Source: Exiguobacterium sp. s193 (lineage in GTDB: Bacteria; Bacillota; Bacilli; Exiguobacteriales; Exiguobacteriaceae). Taken from it: 64,000 nucleotides of DNA. The stretch spans positions 1-64,000 of the forward strand of contig NZ_JACSMR010000005.1 in NCBI RefSeq assembly GCF_018618755.1, in the 5' to 3' direction. Both the position numbers and the translations under genes were made by a program. Shown piece by piece: positions 34,166 to 43,747 of this stretch. Below the pieces are notes generated by a model. The model had not been told where the DNA came from. It saw only the letters and a program-made list of their open reading frames with translations, and made no database searches. Position 1 is the first letter of the stretch; each line of letters starts with the position of its first letter.

Positions 34166-34726
34166 TCACTCCCACTGATCAGTATAGTTCAGTTCTTGTT
34201 CCATCATCGATAAATCATCTTGCGTGATCAAGAACACTTGATAATCGGATCTTTCCATTTCTATTTTAGCACGCTCGACGAGATACTTCGCTGAACCACC
34301 ATGCTCTTCATCAAAAATCGATAAAAGTCCTTGGCTTTTTTCAATCATGAATTCCGTTTTGTTTCGCAGTTGGCTAGGATTTTCATAAGGCTTCTGACTG
34401 ATTGCATCGACGAAATCTGCTTGGTCAAGTACAGCCAAATACTGGGCTTGAACCGGTTCCTTCCATTTCGCTTCCTGTTCAAGAAACGGGAGTAGAATCC
34501 CGAGCTGGATGTCTGGGTAGTCGTCCTTTAACTCGAGAATGACTTCACATGCCCAGAGCTCACATCCGGGTGTTGCATTCGTGATGAACCACGTCGTCCC
34601 CATGTCTTCAATCAGTCGAATCAACCGTTCCCGATATGCTGCCTTGATGACTGGAATACCGGGATGTTTTTGATCGAAAATCCCGAGTTCGGTTGGTTTG
34701 TAACCCGTGATTGCGACAACTTTCAT
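34166..34726 (-). CDS. ypsA: YpsA (SLOG superfamily, DUF1273)
   Basis: The 186-residue YpsA homologue starts MKVVAITGYKPTELGIF, with W-F-I-T-N-A-T-P-G-C-E near residue 46. YpsA is a SLOG-fold protein that may bind nucleotides such as ADP-ribose; it affects division in B. subtilis and S. aureus. ATG 34726 lies 4 bp inside the end of mrfB, so the genes are coupled. GpsB follows after 5 bp. Confidence 0.9.
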   Translation of the reverse strand: MKVVAITGYKPTELGIFDQKHPGIPVIKAAYRERLIRLIEDMGTTWFITNATPGCELWACEVILELKDDYPDIQLGILLPFLEQEAKWKEPVQAQYLAVLDQADFVDAISQKPYENPSQLRNKTEFMIEKSQGLLSIFDEEHGGSAKYLVERAKIEMERSDYQVFLITQDDLSMMEQELNYTDQWE

Positions 34727-35922
34727 CCTTGACACTTCCTTTGTAGCCGATTGCTTCGGTGGGTGAGTTCTGCCATCACGTTTTCCTTACGTGACGCGAG
34801 CAACGATTGAGACTCCACCATTATTTTGGCTTGTTCAGTATAATCATAAGCAAGCCGTGGCTCTTTTGCAATGTGCTCCGCCCATTTCGCTAACTCGATG
34901 TATCCACGAAACGTCTTACTCTTCTCAAAGCACGGGACTGCTTGTTGATAGTCTTGCATTTTTTTAAATAAGAGACCTTGCCGCAACCATCCTTCCGCCG
35001 ACAAATCGTTTACCTGATGAAAGTGCTCGACTGATTGTTCGTTAATCCCTAAATCGGCTAACCAAACGGCAATGTTCTCTCCAATCCGGGATGATACTTC
35101 TTTTCGGTGGGTCACGAGATGATTGCATTCATCATAGAGACTAACAAGTGTCAGACAGTCATGGAGGTGATGCTCAAGGACACCATCCATGATGGACGGA
35201 TTTTGATGTTCGACATATTGAAAGTAATGCATCGGTGCTAAAAATCCCGGTAAATCATCCGCTCGCTCAAATCCGATTTGTTCTTCCATCGCCGTCAGCC
35301 GGTACGAATCGGACAATCCTTTAAAAATCCGCCGACAGACATGGAGTAAATCCAGGTGACCGACTTTCGGCAGGCGCGGGACACGTTCGCGGACGAACAC
35401 ATGTCGTGTCTTGATTTGCGGCCAATCAAAGCTTTTTCCATTATAGGTGACGAAGCGGACATCTTCTCCGATATCCGTCAGAAAATGATGGTAAAAGGCA
35501 GCCTCATAATGCGGATGCGGTAAAAAATATTGCCGCATCAACAACTCTCCTTTCTCAAAACGGGCAAACCCCATCAAAAAAATCGTTGTCCCGGTTCCAC
35601 GTAAGCCGGTCGTCTCCGTATCGAAAAAGATGATTTGTTCAAGCGGGACATCAAGCGCAAGTGGCGGATGCGGCAGTTGAAGTGATTCATACCCGGCACC
35701 GAACGTCCGGTGGCCATGGCTGTCCGCTAAGTTGTAACGCTGATCGATTCTGACAATCCATTCGTCTTCGAACGTCAGGATGTCCGCCCCTTTTTCAATC
35801 CAGGCCGCTTGTTCGTTCGCCGTCTTCGTATCGACCGTTTGTTCCGAAGTCTCCTCTATCGTTTGTGATTGCTCGCTCTCTTGATTCGTCGGTTTTAACA
35901 TCCGTCTTAATTTATTTTTCAT
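34723..35922 (-). CDS. mrfB: MrfB/YprB exonuclease (DnaQ-like) with TPR
   Basis: The 399-residue protein has a DEDD-type exonuclease (about 85-270): FFDTETTGLRGTG near residue 98 (D-E pair), VTYNGKSFDWPQIKTRH near 157 and HHLHDCLTLVSLYD near 246. The C-terminal third has TPR-like helices (WLRQGLLFKKMQDYQQAVPCFEKSK). In B. subtilis MrfB works with the MrfA helicase to repair mitomycin C damage independent of UvrABC. It overlaps mrfA by 4 bp. Confidence 0.9.
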   Translation of the reverse strand: MKNKLRRMLKPTNQESEQSQTIEETSEQTVDTKTANEQAAWIEKGADILTFEDEWIVRIDQRYNLADSHGHRTFGAGYESLQLPHPPLALDVPLEQIIFFDTETTGLRGTGTTIFLMGFARFEKGELLMRQYFLPHPHYEAAFYHHFLTDIGEDVRFVTYNGKSFDWPQIKTRHVFVRERVPRLPKVGHLDLLHVCRRIFKGLSDSYRLTAMEEQIGFERADDLPGFLAPMHYFQYVEHQNPSIMDGVLEHHLHDCLTLVSLYDECNHLVTHRKEVSSRIGENIAVWLADLGINEQSVEHFHQVNDLSAEGWLRQGLLFKKMQDYQQAVPCFEKSKTFRGYIELAKWAEHIAKEPRLAYDYTEQAKIMVESQSLLASRKENVMAELTHRSNRLQRKCQG

Positions 35923-38183
35923 GATAACTCCTTCTCCATCTCAGTTAGCATGCTGACCGTCCGTTCCTTCTCGTCTGCGAGACCGACCATACCGATGCAA
36001 GCCGGACAACCATCTTGGCAGGGACATGTCTCAATCGAGTCGCGTGCTGCCCGTAACATGATGCTCCGTTGTTTATAGATCGAGGAAGCTAAGCCGACCC
36101 CTCCAGGATACCGGTCATATAAATAGATGGTCGGCTTTTGCGTATGGGTCGCCTTGACTTGCGGCACGACGAAAACATCGCTCGCGTCACACATTAAATA
36201 GAGCGGTGCTACACGCCGCAAGCTGTTCGCGACACCTTCCAGTACTTGTTCGAGCTCCGTACTCGAAGCAGATGTAGCAGGTAACGTAAACCAGACGCCT
36301 GTCGTATGGATTTCCCGCTCGGGTAAATGAATCGGACCTGACCCGATGTTTTCATGGGTACCGAATTTAATTTTTTTGAACATCGTCGCCATCCCACGGA
36401 CACTGACATCCCCACGGGCGACACTAAACGCATCGTTCGAATAGCTTTCATCTTCTTCAAGGACAGACAAATCGACTGAAAAATTAGCATCGGTATAATA
36501 ATCGACATCCACGGCACGGACAAACGCTTTTTTCTCCTCAAAATCAAGGGTCTCGACTTGATACTGATCCGCTCCATGCAAGTAAATCGCTTCATCATGC
36601 AATAAGGTCATCGCACTAAACGTATCCATCTCACCGATGACCCGATTCGGAACTTCCGTCTGATCGACGATGACGACGTTTTCTTGATCACTCGAGCGTA
36701 ACGAGATCTCATGTGCCGGAAACGCGTCATTCATCCAGTAGAAACGCTCTCCCCGCTGATGCAGGACACGTTCTTCGACTAAATACTCGAGGATATCTTC
36801 TGTCTCGAGTGTCCCGAATGCTTCACCTTGCCGGAACGGGAGTTCGAATGCCGCACACTTAATATGATCGACGGCGATGATTAGGTTATCGGGATCTAAC
36901 CGCGCCGCCTCTGGTGATTGATTTAAAAATAACTCCGGTCGCTCTGCGACGTATTGATCGAGCATGCCGGACGAAGCAACGAGGATGATTAAGGCATCGT
37001 CCTGCCGTCTTCCGGCTCGCCCTGCCTGTTGCCATAACGAAGCAATCGTCCCCGGATAACCATTCATGATACAGACTTGTAACTGACCGATATCGACGCC
37101 AAGTTCTAACGCGTTCGTCGAGACGATTCCGGTGATCTCACCTTTTCTTAGACGTCGTTCGATATCTCGTCGCTCCGTCGGTAAATAACCGCCACGGTAT
37201 CCTTCAATCGATTTCGGACCGAGTTCATGGCGAACCAAACTGCGTAGATACGTCAGCAACACCTCGACGCGGACGCGAGAACGGGCAAAGACGATCGTCT
37301 GAAATTTCTTTTTGATGAAACGCGATGCCAGTTGTTTTGTTTCGAGTGTCGCCGAACGTCGAATTCCGAGTTGGGCATTGACGATTGGCGGCTGATAGAC
37401 GATAAAATGTTTTCGCCCGGTCGGAGCACCGTTGTCATCGATTAAGGTGACTGGTTTTTCAATAAGCCGTTCCGCGAGTTCTTTTGGATTGGCAATCGTC
37501 GCGCTCGTCATGATGAAGACGGGATCACTCCCGTAATAGTGACAAATTCGGCGTAACCGTCGGATGACATTCGCCACGTGACTCCCGAAGACGCCACGGT
37601 ACGTATGCAATTCATCAATGACGATATACTTTAAATTTTCGAACAGCTCAATCCACTTCGTATGGTGTGGCAATATTCCGGAGTGGAGCATGTCTGGATT
37701 CGTAATGACGATGTTCCCCGCTTTACGGACTTTTGTCCGAATCGTCGGTGACGTGTCTCCGTCATACGTAAAACAACGAATCGGTGCCTCGAGTTCATCA
37801 ATTAATTCGAGCAGTTCACTGTTTTGATCTTGCGCAAGTGCCTTCGTCGGATAAAGATAGAGTGCCCGGTCGTTCGGGTGCTCGAGTAAATGCGAAAGAA
37901 TCGGTAAATTAAAACAATACGTTTTCCCGGAAGCCGTCGGCGTGACGATGACCGTCGATTCCCCGGCTAAGACATGTTTGAAGGCTAAGGCTTGGTGTCG
38001 GTATAAGGCATCGATGCCACGTGCCCGAATCGCTTGCTGTAACCGCTTCGGCATCTGGTCTGGAAATGGTGCGTACCGCCCTTCCGTCGCTTCCATCGTC
38101 TTCATATATGTGACGCGCTCCATAAAAGAGCGATCGGCTTTCAATTCTTCTAAATAGGTGACGAGTGATTGTCTAGGTTCCAT
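35919..38183 (-). CDS. mrfA: MrfA/YprA DEAD-box helicase with DUF1998
   Basis: The 754-residue SF2 helicase has a Walker A-type VTPTASGKTYCFNLP (near 82), DELH box VIDELHTYRG (near 190), TSATI (near 227) and motif VI QQAGRAGRRQDD (near 387). The C-terminal DUF1998/MZB region (about 630-750) has four zinc-binding Cys in CPCQDGCPACIG. Start ATG with AAGGAAGG upstream. MrfA unwinds damaged DNA for MrfB in mitomycin-lesion excision. Although DUF1998 helicases also occur in defence islands, synteny marks this as the housekeeping gene. Confidence 0.92.
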   Translation of the reverse strand: MEPRQSLVTYLEELKADRSFMERVTYMKTMEATEGRYAPFPDQMPKRLQQAIRARGIDALYRHQALAFKHVLAGESTVIVTPTASGKTYCFNLPILSHLLEHPNDRALYLYPTKALAQDQNSELLELIDELEAPIRCFTYDGDTSPTIRTKVRKAGNIVITNPDMLHSGILPHHTKWIELFENLKYIVIDELHTYRGVFGSHVANVIRRLRRICHYYGSDPVFIMTSATIANPKELAERLIEKPVTLIDDNGAPTGRKHFIVYQPPIVNAQLGIRRSATLETKQLASRFIKKKFQTIVFARSRVRVEVLLTYLRSLVRHELGPKSIEGYRGGYLPTERRDIERRLRKGEITGIVSTNALELGVDIGQLQVCIMNGYPGTIASLWQQAGRAGRRQDDALIILVASSGMLDQYVAERPELFLNQSPEAARLDPDNLIIAVDHIKCAAFELPFRQGEAFGTLETEDILEYLVEERVLHQRGERFYWMNDAFPAHEISLRSSDQENVVIVDQTEVPNRVIGEMDTFSAMTLLHDEAIYLHGADQYQVETLDFEEKKAFVRAVDVDYYTDANFSVDLSVLEEDESYSNDAFSVARGDVSVRGMATMFKKIKFGTHENIGSGPIHLPEREIHTTGVWFTLPATSASSTELEQVLEGVANSLRRVAPLYLMCDASDVFVVPQVKATHTQKPTIYLYDRYPGGVGLASSIYKQRSIMLRAARDSIETCPCQDGCPACIGMVGLADEKERTVSMLTEMEKELS

Positions 38184-38216
38184 CGACTCACTTCCTTCCT
38201 TCTCTACTCATTATAC

Positions 38217-38272
38217 AAAAAAAAAAGAGGTAAGACTGAAGCAACAGGTTCGCTGCTCCAGTCTTGACCTTT
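38217..38272 (-). terminator. terminator of ponA
   Basis: On the minus strand AGGTCAAGACTG pairs with CAGTCTTACCT (plus arms about 38228-38238 and 38259-38270), with inner AGCA/TGCT pairing, followed by a run of T. Confidence 0.75.
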
Positions 38273-38290
38273 GTTTCGTGTATATGAATC

Positions 38291-40930
38291 TTATTGCGCG
38301 GATTGTGAATCACTTTTTTTATCTTTTTGATCTTTTTTCGCTTGTTTTTTTGCTTCATCTTTTTTTGCTTTTGGATCGGTTGATTGTGTCGTCGCCGATT
38401 CGTCCGTCGTTGGTTCATCCGTCGTCGGTTCATCCGTCGTCGGTTCGTCCGTCGTCGGCTCGTCCGTCGTCGGCTCGTCCGTCGTCGGTTCGTCCGTCTG
38501 AGGTTCATCCGTCTGAGGTTCGTCCGTCTGAGGTTCATCCGTCGTCGGTTCATCCGTCGTCGGTTCATCCGTCGTTGGCTCGTCCGTCTGAGGTTCATCC
38601 GTCGCCGGTTCGTCCGTCTGAGGTTCCGCAATTGTCACGGATGTTGAAACTGGTCCGGACTCTTCCCCGGATGCTTTTGCAACAAGGCTAAATTCTGTCC
38701 GTCCCGGTTTTAGACCATTGATGCTGATCCGGTTCGTCGAACTTGTCCCGAGAACCGATGTCTTGCCGTCCGGGTCTTTCATCGAAATTTCAAACGTCAC
38801 ACTATCATAACCATTCGTCCGTAACGCTGAATCATTGTAATTCCAAGTCAGCTCACCCGATTGCGAATCTTCATCGTAAGAAGCTTGCAACCCAGTCGGA
38901 GCTGGTACGGCCTTTTTTTCGACGACCGGCTCCTTTGTTCCTTTGACATACAATTCATCACCGATACTTAAGACAGAACTTGGTTGTTCGAACGGAGCAG
39001 GTGTCCGGTCACGTGTTTTCGTCACAAAATCTTTCCATAAGTTTTGCGCCATTCTACTTTCAGTTTGTCCTTCAAGTCCGATGCCGTTATTGTTTCCGGA
39101 TTTCGTCGTCCCTGTCCACACACTAATCGAGACGTCTGACGTGTAGCCGACGAACCAGACATCCTTGTAGGCATTCGTCGTTCCTGTTTTTCCTGCTGCG
39201 TCAAAAGCAAGTCCCGCTGTCGGGAATGTTCCGCCCGGCTTTAAGACGTCACGAAGCATATCTGTCAGCATGTAGGCTGTATAATCTTCCATTGCTTTTT
39301 TCGATTTGATCGGTGATTTGATTTTTGAACCATCACTATACTCAATCGATTTGATGATATGCGGTTTGATGTAATCGCCACCGTTCCCGAGTGTCGCATA
39401 AGCACCTGCCATCTCGGTCGTGTTAAAGCCATGTTTCATCCCACCGATCGCGTATGCCGGAGAAATCGACTCGTCTTTTTCTAATGCTAAACCAGATTTA
39501 GCGGCAAAGGTTTCGACCGCATCGCCACCGATTTCTTGGAACGTTTGAATCGCCGGTGTATTGGCAGAAATCTTCAGCCAGTTCCGCATCGTACCCGATC
39601 CTTTGTAACCATCGTAATAGTTTTGAATCGTTTTTCCGTTAATTTTTGTTTCTTGGTCCGTAATTTGTTTCGCTGTCGACCATTTTTCATTTTCAATCGC
39701 TGGACCATATGCAAAGAACGGTTTCGCTGACGAACCCGGTTGGTGCGGTTCATTCGCATAGTTTCGCCGTGCCGTATCTTCGCCCGGGTTTTTCCCGTCG
39801 ACGACACCCAAAATTTCACCCGTTTTTGTATTGACGGCAGTCGCTGCAGCTTCCGCATAATCCGGTAATTGAACGACTTCGTCTTTTTTGATGACTTCAT
39901 TCATGTAATCATGCATCGGTTTATCAATCGAGGTATAGATTTTCAGTCCTTGTCCATAAATGTCTTTTCCTTCAAGTCCAAAGACATCTTCTAGTTCTTT
40001 TGACACCATATCGAAGATGACACTGTCGTACGATGCATCTGTCGTCGACTTCGGTGCCGGATCAATCAATTTTGAGATTTTTTGATCAACCGCTTGGTCA
40101 CGTTGCTTCTGCGTGATGACACCGGTCGTCAGCATCGCGTTCAACACTTGCGTTTGACGCCATTTCGTTAATTTCGGGTCACCCTTGATTGGGTCATACG
40201 CCGTCGGACGTTGCGGAAGTCCGGCAAGCATCGCTGCTTCTGCATAATTCAACTTATCGACCGGCTTGTTGAAATACGCTTTCGAAGCTGTTTGAATCCC
40301 GAATGCGTTTTGACCATAATAGTTTTTGTTTAAATACATCTCTAAGATTTGATCTTTTGTATAATCTTGTTCTAAACGAATCGCAAGCCATTGTTCCTGT
40401 ACTTTACGGGTAATCGTTTTTTCAGAACTTAAGAATGATTGTTTAATGACCTGTTGTGTGATCGTCGAGGCCCCTTCCGAGCCGAAACCATCGGTGATGT
40501 TTGCGAGGATTGCGCCACCTAGACGGCGGAAGTCAATCCCGTTATGTTGATAGAAACGTCGGTCTTCGATCGCAATGAACGCGTCTTTGACGACATCCGG
40601 GACTTCTTTGATCGAGACGTACTCACGACTCGTGCCACCTTGTTTGATTTCTTCTTTGTTACTGGCATAGATTTTCAAAGGAAGCGCATCACGCAACTTC
40701 GTCTCATCGAGCTCTGGGGCGGTCGAGATCGCATACGCAGCGAAGCCACCACCGATCAGCATCATTAAGATGAAGAGTCCCATCGCGATCAATAATAACT
40801 TTTTAAATAAGGGACCTTTTCCAGAACCACCCGAGCTACCCGTCTTCTTCTTTTTCGGACGTTTCGTCCGGTTCGATTGTTTGGCTGACGTCTTTGTTTC
40901 TTCACGACGTGCGACACGACTTCTTTCCAT
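38291..40930 (-). CDS. ponA: class A penicillin-binding protein PBP1A/1B
   Basis: The 879-residue bifunctional wall synthase has a basic cytosolic tail (1-45), one membrane helix (about 48-70), a GT51 glycosyltransferase (about 95-270; AIEDRRFYQHNGID, GSEGASTITQQVIKQ) and a transpeptidase (about 360-640; catalytic Ser in PGSSAKP, SAN in KISANTP, KTGT in AAGKTGTTN). A fibronectin III-like domain follows (about 695-780), then a TDEP(T/Q/A) repeat tail and a Lys/Asp-rich end. The operon with recU is the same as in B. subtilis. The long acidic Thr/Pro tail is the unusual part. Confidence 0.93.
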   Translation of the reverse strand: MERSRVARREETKTSAKQSNRTKRPKKKKTGSSGGSGKGPLFKKLLLIAMGLFILMMLIGGGFAAYAISTAPELDETKLRDALPLKIYASNKEEIKQGGTSREYVSIKEVPDVVKDAFIAIEDRRFYQHNGIDFRRLGGAILANITDGFGSEGASTITQQVIKQSFLSSEKTITRKVQEQWLAIRLEQDYTKDQILEMYLNKNYYGQNAFGIQTASKAYFNKPVDKLNYAEAAMLAGLPQRPTAYDPIKGDPKLTKWRQTQVLNAMLTTGVITQKQRDQAVDQKISKLIDPAPKSTTDASYDSVIFDMVSKELEDVFGLEGKDIYGQGLKIYTSIDKPMHDYMNEVIKKDEVVQLPDYAEAAATAVNTKTGEILGVVDGKNPGEDTARRNYANEPHQPGSSAKPFFAYGPAIENEKWSTAKQITDQETKINGKTIQNYYDGYKGSGTMRNWLKISANTPAIQTFQEIGGDAVETFAAKSGLALEKDESISPAYAIGGMKHGFNTTEMAGAYATLGNGGDYIKPHIIKSIEYSDGSKIKSPIKSKKAMEDYTAYMLTDMLRDVLKPGGTFPTAGLAFDAAGKTGTTNAYKDVWFVGYTSDVSISVWTGTTKSGNNNGIGLEGQTESRMAQNLWKDFVTKTRDRTPAPFEQPSSVLSIGDELYVKGTKEPVVEKKAVPAPTGLQASYDEDSQSGELTWNYNDSALRTNGYDSVTFEISMKDPDGKTSVLGTSSTNRISINGLKPGRTEFSLVAKASGEESGPVSTSVTIAEPQTDEPATDEPQTDEPTTDEPTTDEPTTDEPQTDEPQTDEPQTDEPTTDEPTTDEPTTDEPTTDEPTTDEPTTDESATTQSTDPKAKKDEAKKQAKKDQKDKKSDSQSAQ
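38397..38621 (-). repeat. 15 x 15-bp in-frame tandem repeat in ponA
   Basis: Fifteen direct copies of a 15-bp unit encode the pentapeptide (T/Q/A)TDEP. The variable first position appears in blocks of Thr and Gln units, and units differ only by synonymous or this one change. The low complexity leaves several other frames open, which is why long antisense ORFs appear here. Confidence 0.9.
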
Positions 40931-40962
40931 ATGCTATCCTTCTCCTTCAATCCGTAAGTTTC

Positions 40963-41571
40963 TCAAGTGAAATATAACTCGTCCACTGCCTCTAGATAAT
41001 CAATTGCAGGGAACGCACCTGTCTTGATTTTTATACCATGTTGTTCAATTTGGTCGAGCGGAATTGATTTTCGACCCGTTTCCAATTGTTCCCACCAGGG
41101 GAACACGTGCTCGACTGAAAGCACATATTGCACATTATACATACTGAATCGAATGATGACAAAACAAATTCCTCCATGTGCGACGCACTTTCGCATGTGC
41201 TCGATTTGGTGGGGGTGGAAGTTCTTGAGTGGAAAGGAGGTCTTATGATTCGTTTCCTTTGCTTCAAAATCAATATATCTTCCGCGATAGACGCCGTTGT
41301 AGTCTGTCGTCGACGGTTGCTTAAAATAGGCTTCCTTGACGACAGCGGCAGACCGCTTCGGGTAATCGACCTGGACGATTTGAAGGGGGGTCGGCTTCTT
41401 GTGAATAATTGCCCGATTATGCGTCAAGTAAAACGTATTACTTTCATTAATTAATTTTTCAAGCTTCATCCCTCGGTTCGAAAACGTCGATGCATTCGCC
41501 CGTGGGTTTTTCATCTTCGTTCCATTCGGTTCGAGAGGCTTTTGAAATTTTTTACCGTTCGGATAATTCAA
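40963..41571 (-). CDS. recU: Holliday junction resolvase RecU
   Basis: The 202-residue RecU contains YPNGKKF at its start, [15 protein letters not shown] (about 34), [41 protein letters not shown] (about 70-110; catalytic D and E-x-K in the last part) and [17 protein letters not shown]. It cuts four-way junctions in recombination. The start is TTG 41571, preceded by AGGAGGGG at a 6-nt distance and matching where B. subtilis RecU begins; the longer frame is spurious. It is upstream of ponA in one operon. Confidence 0.92.
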   Translation of the reverse strand: MNYPNGKKFQKPLEPNGTKMKNPRANASTFSNRGMKLEKLINESNTFYLTHNRAIIHKKPTPLQIVQVDYPKRSAAVVKEAYFKQPSTTDYNGVYRGRYIDFEAKETNHKTSFPLKNFHPHQIEHMRKCVAHGGICFVIIRFSMYNVQYVLSVEHVFPWWEQLETGRKSIPLDQIEQHGIKIKTGAFPAIDYLEAVDELYFT

Positions 41572-41651
41572 ATCGATTCCCCTCCTATCGCGTTTATTGT
41601 ACCATGATATGTGATTGTATCGTATCGGCCGAGAGGAGTAGTTAAAAACAA

Positions 41652-41945
41652 ATGACAATTGAACCGTTACTTCAAGAAATCGAGCGCATTTATCAAGCAG
41701 GACGCGCAGGAACAGAATATGACTTTAATAAGGATGTGATTCCATTTGTCGAACAGGCAGATGTACTCATCGCCGATTGGCAACGAAACGCACAAAACAG
41801 TCCTTATTTACGACCGGCGATGGTCGAAAGTGCCGTCGATCAACTGAAACAACTGTCAGTTCAAGCCTTTCAACCGAAAACAAGTTTGAAGCGGTTTAAC
41901 GAAACGATTAAGTCTGTTCGTTATATCGATCAACTGATGCAGTGA
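41652..41945 (+). CDS. yppE: YppE-like DUF1798 protein
   Basis: The 97-residue helical protein has the DUF1798 pattern [21 protein letters not shown] near residue 22 and [17 protein letters not shown] near the end. YppE is a four-helix bundle of unknown function encoded divergently from recU in Bacillus, as here. ATG follows AGAGGAG. Confidence 0.8.
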   Translation: MTIEPLLQEIERIYQAGRAGTEYDFNKDVIPFVEQADVLIADWQRNAQNSPYLRPAMVESAVDQLKQLSVQAFQPKTSLKRFNETIKSVRYIDQLMQ

Positions 41946-41985
41946 TTCCTCTCACTCGAGGTTTTACTTTTTTTAGCAGGAAATC

Positions 41986-42013
41986 TTGGTATACTTGTCG
42001 TACACAGTATAGT
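41986..42013 (+). promoter_or_regulatory. sigma-A-like promoter of the DUF3800 gene
   Basis: TTGGTA (41986-41991), a 16-bp spacer and TATAGT (42008-42013), about 50 bp before the TTG start. Confidence 0.5.
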
Positions 42014-42064
42014 GTAGCAGACAGTCGAGACTGGTCCTGCAGAACCGCGCGAGGAGGAATCTGA

Positions 42065-42973
42065 TTGGCAACACCTAAATCGAATTCGCGCCATGAATCA
42101 AAAATGATTCCTAGAGCGTCGAACAACACTGCGAAAAAATACGTCATGTTCGTCGATGAGACGGGTACACCCAAAGGCAACACACAATTTAATTTGACCG
42201 GTGTCTTGATGGAATATAAATATGCCATCGACTCCGACGAGACGGGTGAGCCGAGTCCGTTACGAAAACGCTTGATGGAATTTAAGTCAAGCGTGTTTGA
42301 AGACCCGCACATCCCGCTCCACTTAAAAGAAATCTTGAAGGCAGAGCATCCTTATGGAAAAGAAGATGGCATTACGATTGACATGTTACGTCATTTTTGG
42401 GTCGCACTACCGGACTTCTTAGTCGATATCGACTGTACGATCGTCAGTGTCGAAGTCGATAAACAAAAGTTACAGGATTTTTTCTCTACCCCAAAAGATC
42501 CTTACGTCGTCGCGTTTGCACACTTGATGAAATCCTTCTACGCCTTTTTAGAAGAGACGGAGGCGACGAGTGCCCGTGTCGTTCTCGAAAGTCGCGATGA
42601 CTACCAAAACTTATTGATCCAAAAAGCATTCTTCGACATCTTCAACTCTGGAACAGTCCATCTTGATGTCGAAAAAAGTCGTCAAAAAATCAAAGGCTTT
42701 ATCTTTGCCGAAAAGGATAGCGACCTCTACCAATCCGGTCTTGAGATTGCTGACCTCGTCTGCCTCCCCCTATCACGTGTACGTCGTGGCGTGATCGAGG
42801 TAAAACCACGGTTTGTCCATTACGGGGACGAAAACCGAATCTTTAAAGCCATTAAAGACAAGATTTACATCCGTCGTGATAGTCCCGATCAAGATTTCCG
42901 GAACTGGGGATTCAAAAAAGTCCCGATTACGAAAAAACGCCGGGAATGGTCCGATACACCTTGGAACGGCTGA
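42065..42973 (+). CDS. DUF3800 (RNase H-like fold) protein
   Basis: The 302-residue protein has the DUF3800 pattern: YVMFVDETGTPKGNTQFNLTGVLM near residue 26 with the D-E pair, a central TSARVVLESRDDYQN (about 180) and late KDSDLYQSGLEIADLVCLPLSR (about 220-240) with the final Asp. These acidic residues form an RNase H-type site, so a nuclease is likely but unproven. DUF3800 genes often travel in mobile or defence contexts; this one stands alone. The start is TTG with GAGGAGG 7 nt upstream. Its own promoter and terminator mark it as an independent insertion between yppE and nth. Confidence 0.75.
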   Translation: MATPKSNSRHESKMIPRASNNTAKKYVMFVDETGTPKGNTQFNLTGVLMEYKYAIDSDETGEPSPLRKRLMEFKSSVFEDPHIPLHLKEILKAEHPYGKEDGITIDMLRHFWVALPDFLVDIDCTIVSVEVDKQKLQDFFSTPKDPYVVAFAHLMKSFYAFLEETEATSARVVLESRDDYQNLLIQKAFFDIFNSGTVHLDVEKSRQKIKGFIFAEKDSDLYQSGLEIADLVCLPLSRVRRGVIEVKPRFVHYGDENRIFKAIKDKIYIRRDSPDQDFRNWGFKKVPITKKRREWSDTPWNG

Positions 42974-42996
42974 TCGTTTCGTGACATTCACTTTAG

Positions 42997-43055
42997 AAAA
43001 AAAGGATAGCCTGTTTTTGAGAGCTGAATCTCTCAAAGACGGGCTATCCTTTTTG
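42997..43055 (+). terminator. terminator of the DUF3800 gene
   Basis: AAGGATAGCC (43002-43011) pairs with GGGCTATCCTT (43041-43051), with an inner TTTGAGAG/CTCTCAAA stem and a T-run. Confidence 0.85.
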
Positions 43056-43081
43056 ATCGATGTTGAATAAAGTGACTGCGT

Positions 43082-43744
43082 TCAGTCGACAGGAATCGTT
43101 GTCCCTTTCGTCCGTTTTTTCCCTTCCCGACACATGTCGAGTAGCGGACATGCAGGGCAGTTCGGGCGTTGCGCTTTACAATGATACCGTCCGAAGAAGA
43201 TGAATTGATGGTGAAGCTTCGACCAGCGTTCCCGCTTGAATCGTTTCATCAAGGTGGCCTCGACTTGCGTGACGTTATCTTTCCAGCGGCAGATGCCAAG
43301 ACGTTTTGAGACCCGTTCGACATGCGTATCGACAGCGAACGCAGGGACGTCGAACGCGACCGACAACACGACGTTCGCTGTTTTTCGTCCGACGCCAGGT
43401 AAGGCTTCGAGTCCGGCACGGTCCGTCGGTACTTCCCCGTCATGCAGCGTGACGAGACGTTCCGCGAGAGCCTTGATGTTTTTCGCCTTATTGCGATAGA
43501 GACCAAGCCGCTTGATTTTCTCTTCGATTTCAGTGACGGGTGCCGCTGCTAAGTCGTTTGGCGTCGGATACGCGGCAAACAACCCCGGCGTGACTTGGTT
43601 GACAAGCACGTCCGTCGCTTGTGCACTCAGGGCGACGGCCACGACGAGTTCAAACGGGTTTTGATGAATCAGTTCACAAAAAGCATCCGGGAACATCTCT
43701 TCAAGTGTTTGTTCAATCCGTTCGATTTCTGCTAGACGTAACAT
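43082..43744 (-). CDS. nth: endonuclease III
   Basis: The 220-residue DNA glycosylase/AP lyase removes oxidised pyrimidines. It has the helix-hairpin-helix LPGVGRKTANVVLSVAF (about 112-128) with the catalytic Lys, Asp in VDTHVERVSKRLG (about 136) and the C-terminal [4Fe-4S] cysteines C-x6-C-x2-C-x5-C (CKAQRPNCPACPLLDMC). Normal length. It runs 3 bp after dnaD, with GGGGAGG before the ATG. Confidence 0.95.
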   Translation of the reverse strand: MLRLAEIERIEQTLEEMFPDAFCELIHQNPFELVVAVALSAQATDVLVNQVTPGLFAAYPTPNDLAAAPVTEIEEKIKRLGLYRNKAKNIKALAERLVTLHDGEVPTDRAGLEALPGVGRKTANVVLSVAFDVPAFAVDTHVERVSKRLGICRWKDNVTQVEATLMKRFKRERWSKLHHQFIFFGRYHCKAQRPNCPACPLLDMCREGKKRTKGTTIPVD

Positions 43745-43747
43745 GAT

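Noticed and set aside
35919..38183. DUF1998 helicase and exonuclease pair as a phage-defence system
   Set aside because: Motifs and the mrfA-mrfB-ypsA-gpsB order match the B. subtilis mitomycin repair genes.
38397..38621. Tandem repeats as a CRISPR array
   Set aside because: Units are contiguous without spacers and are in frame within ponA.
38158..38691. Long ORFs antisense to the end of ponA, rich in Pro/Ser or Arg
   Set aside because: They arise from the 15-bp repeat, which leaves several frames open; there is no ribosome-binding site and the composition is pure repeat.
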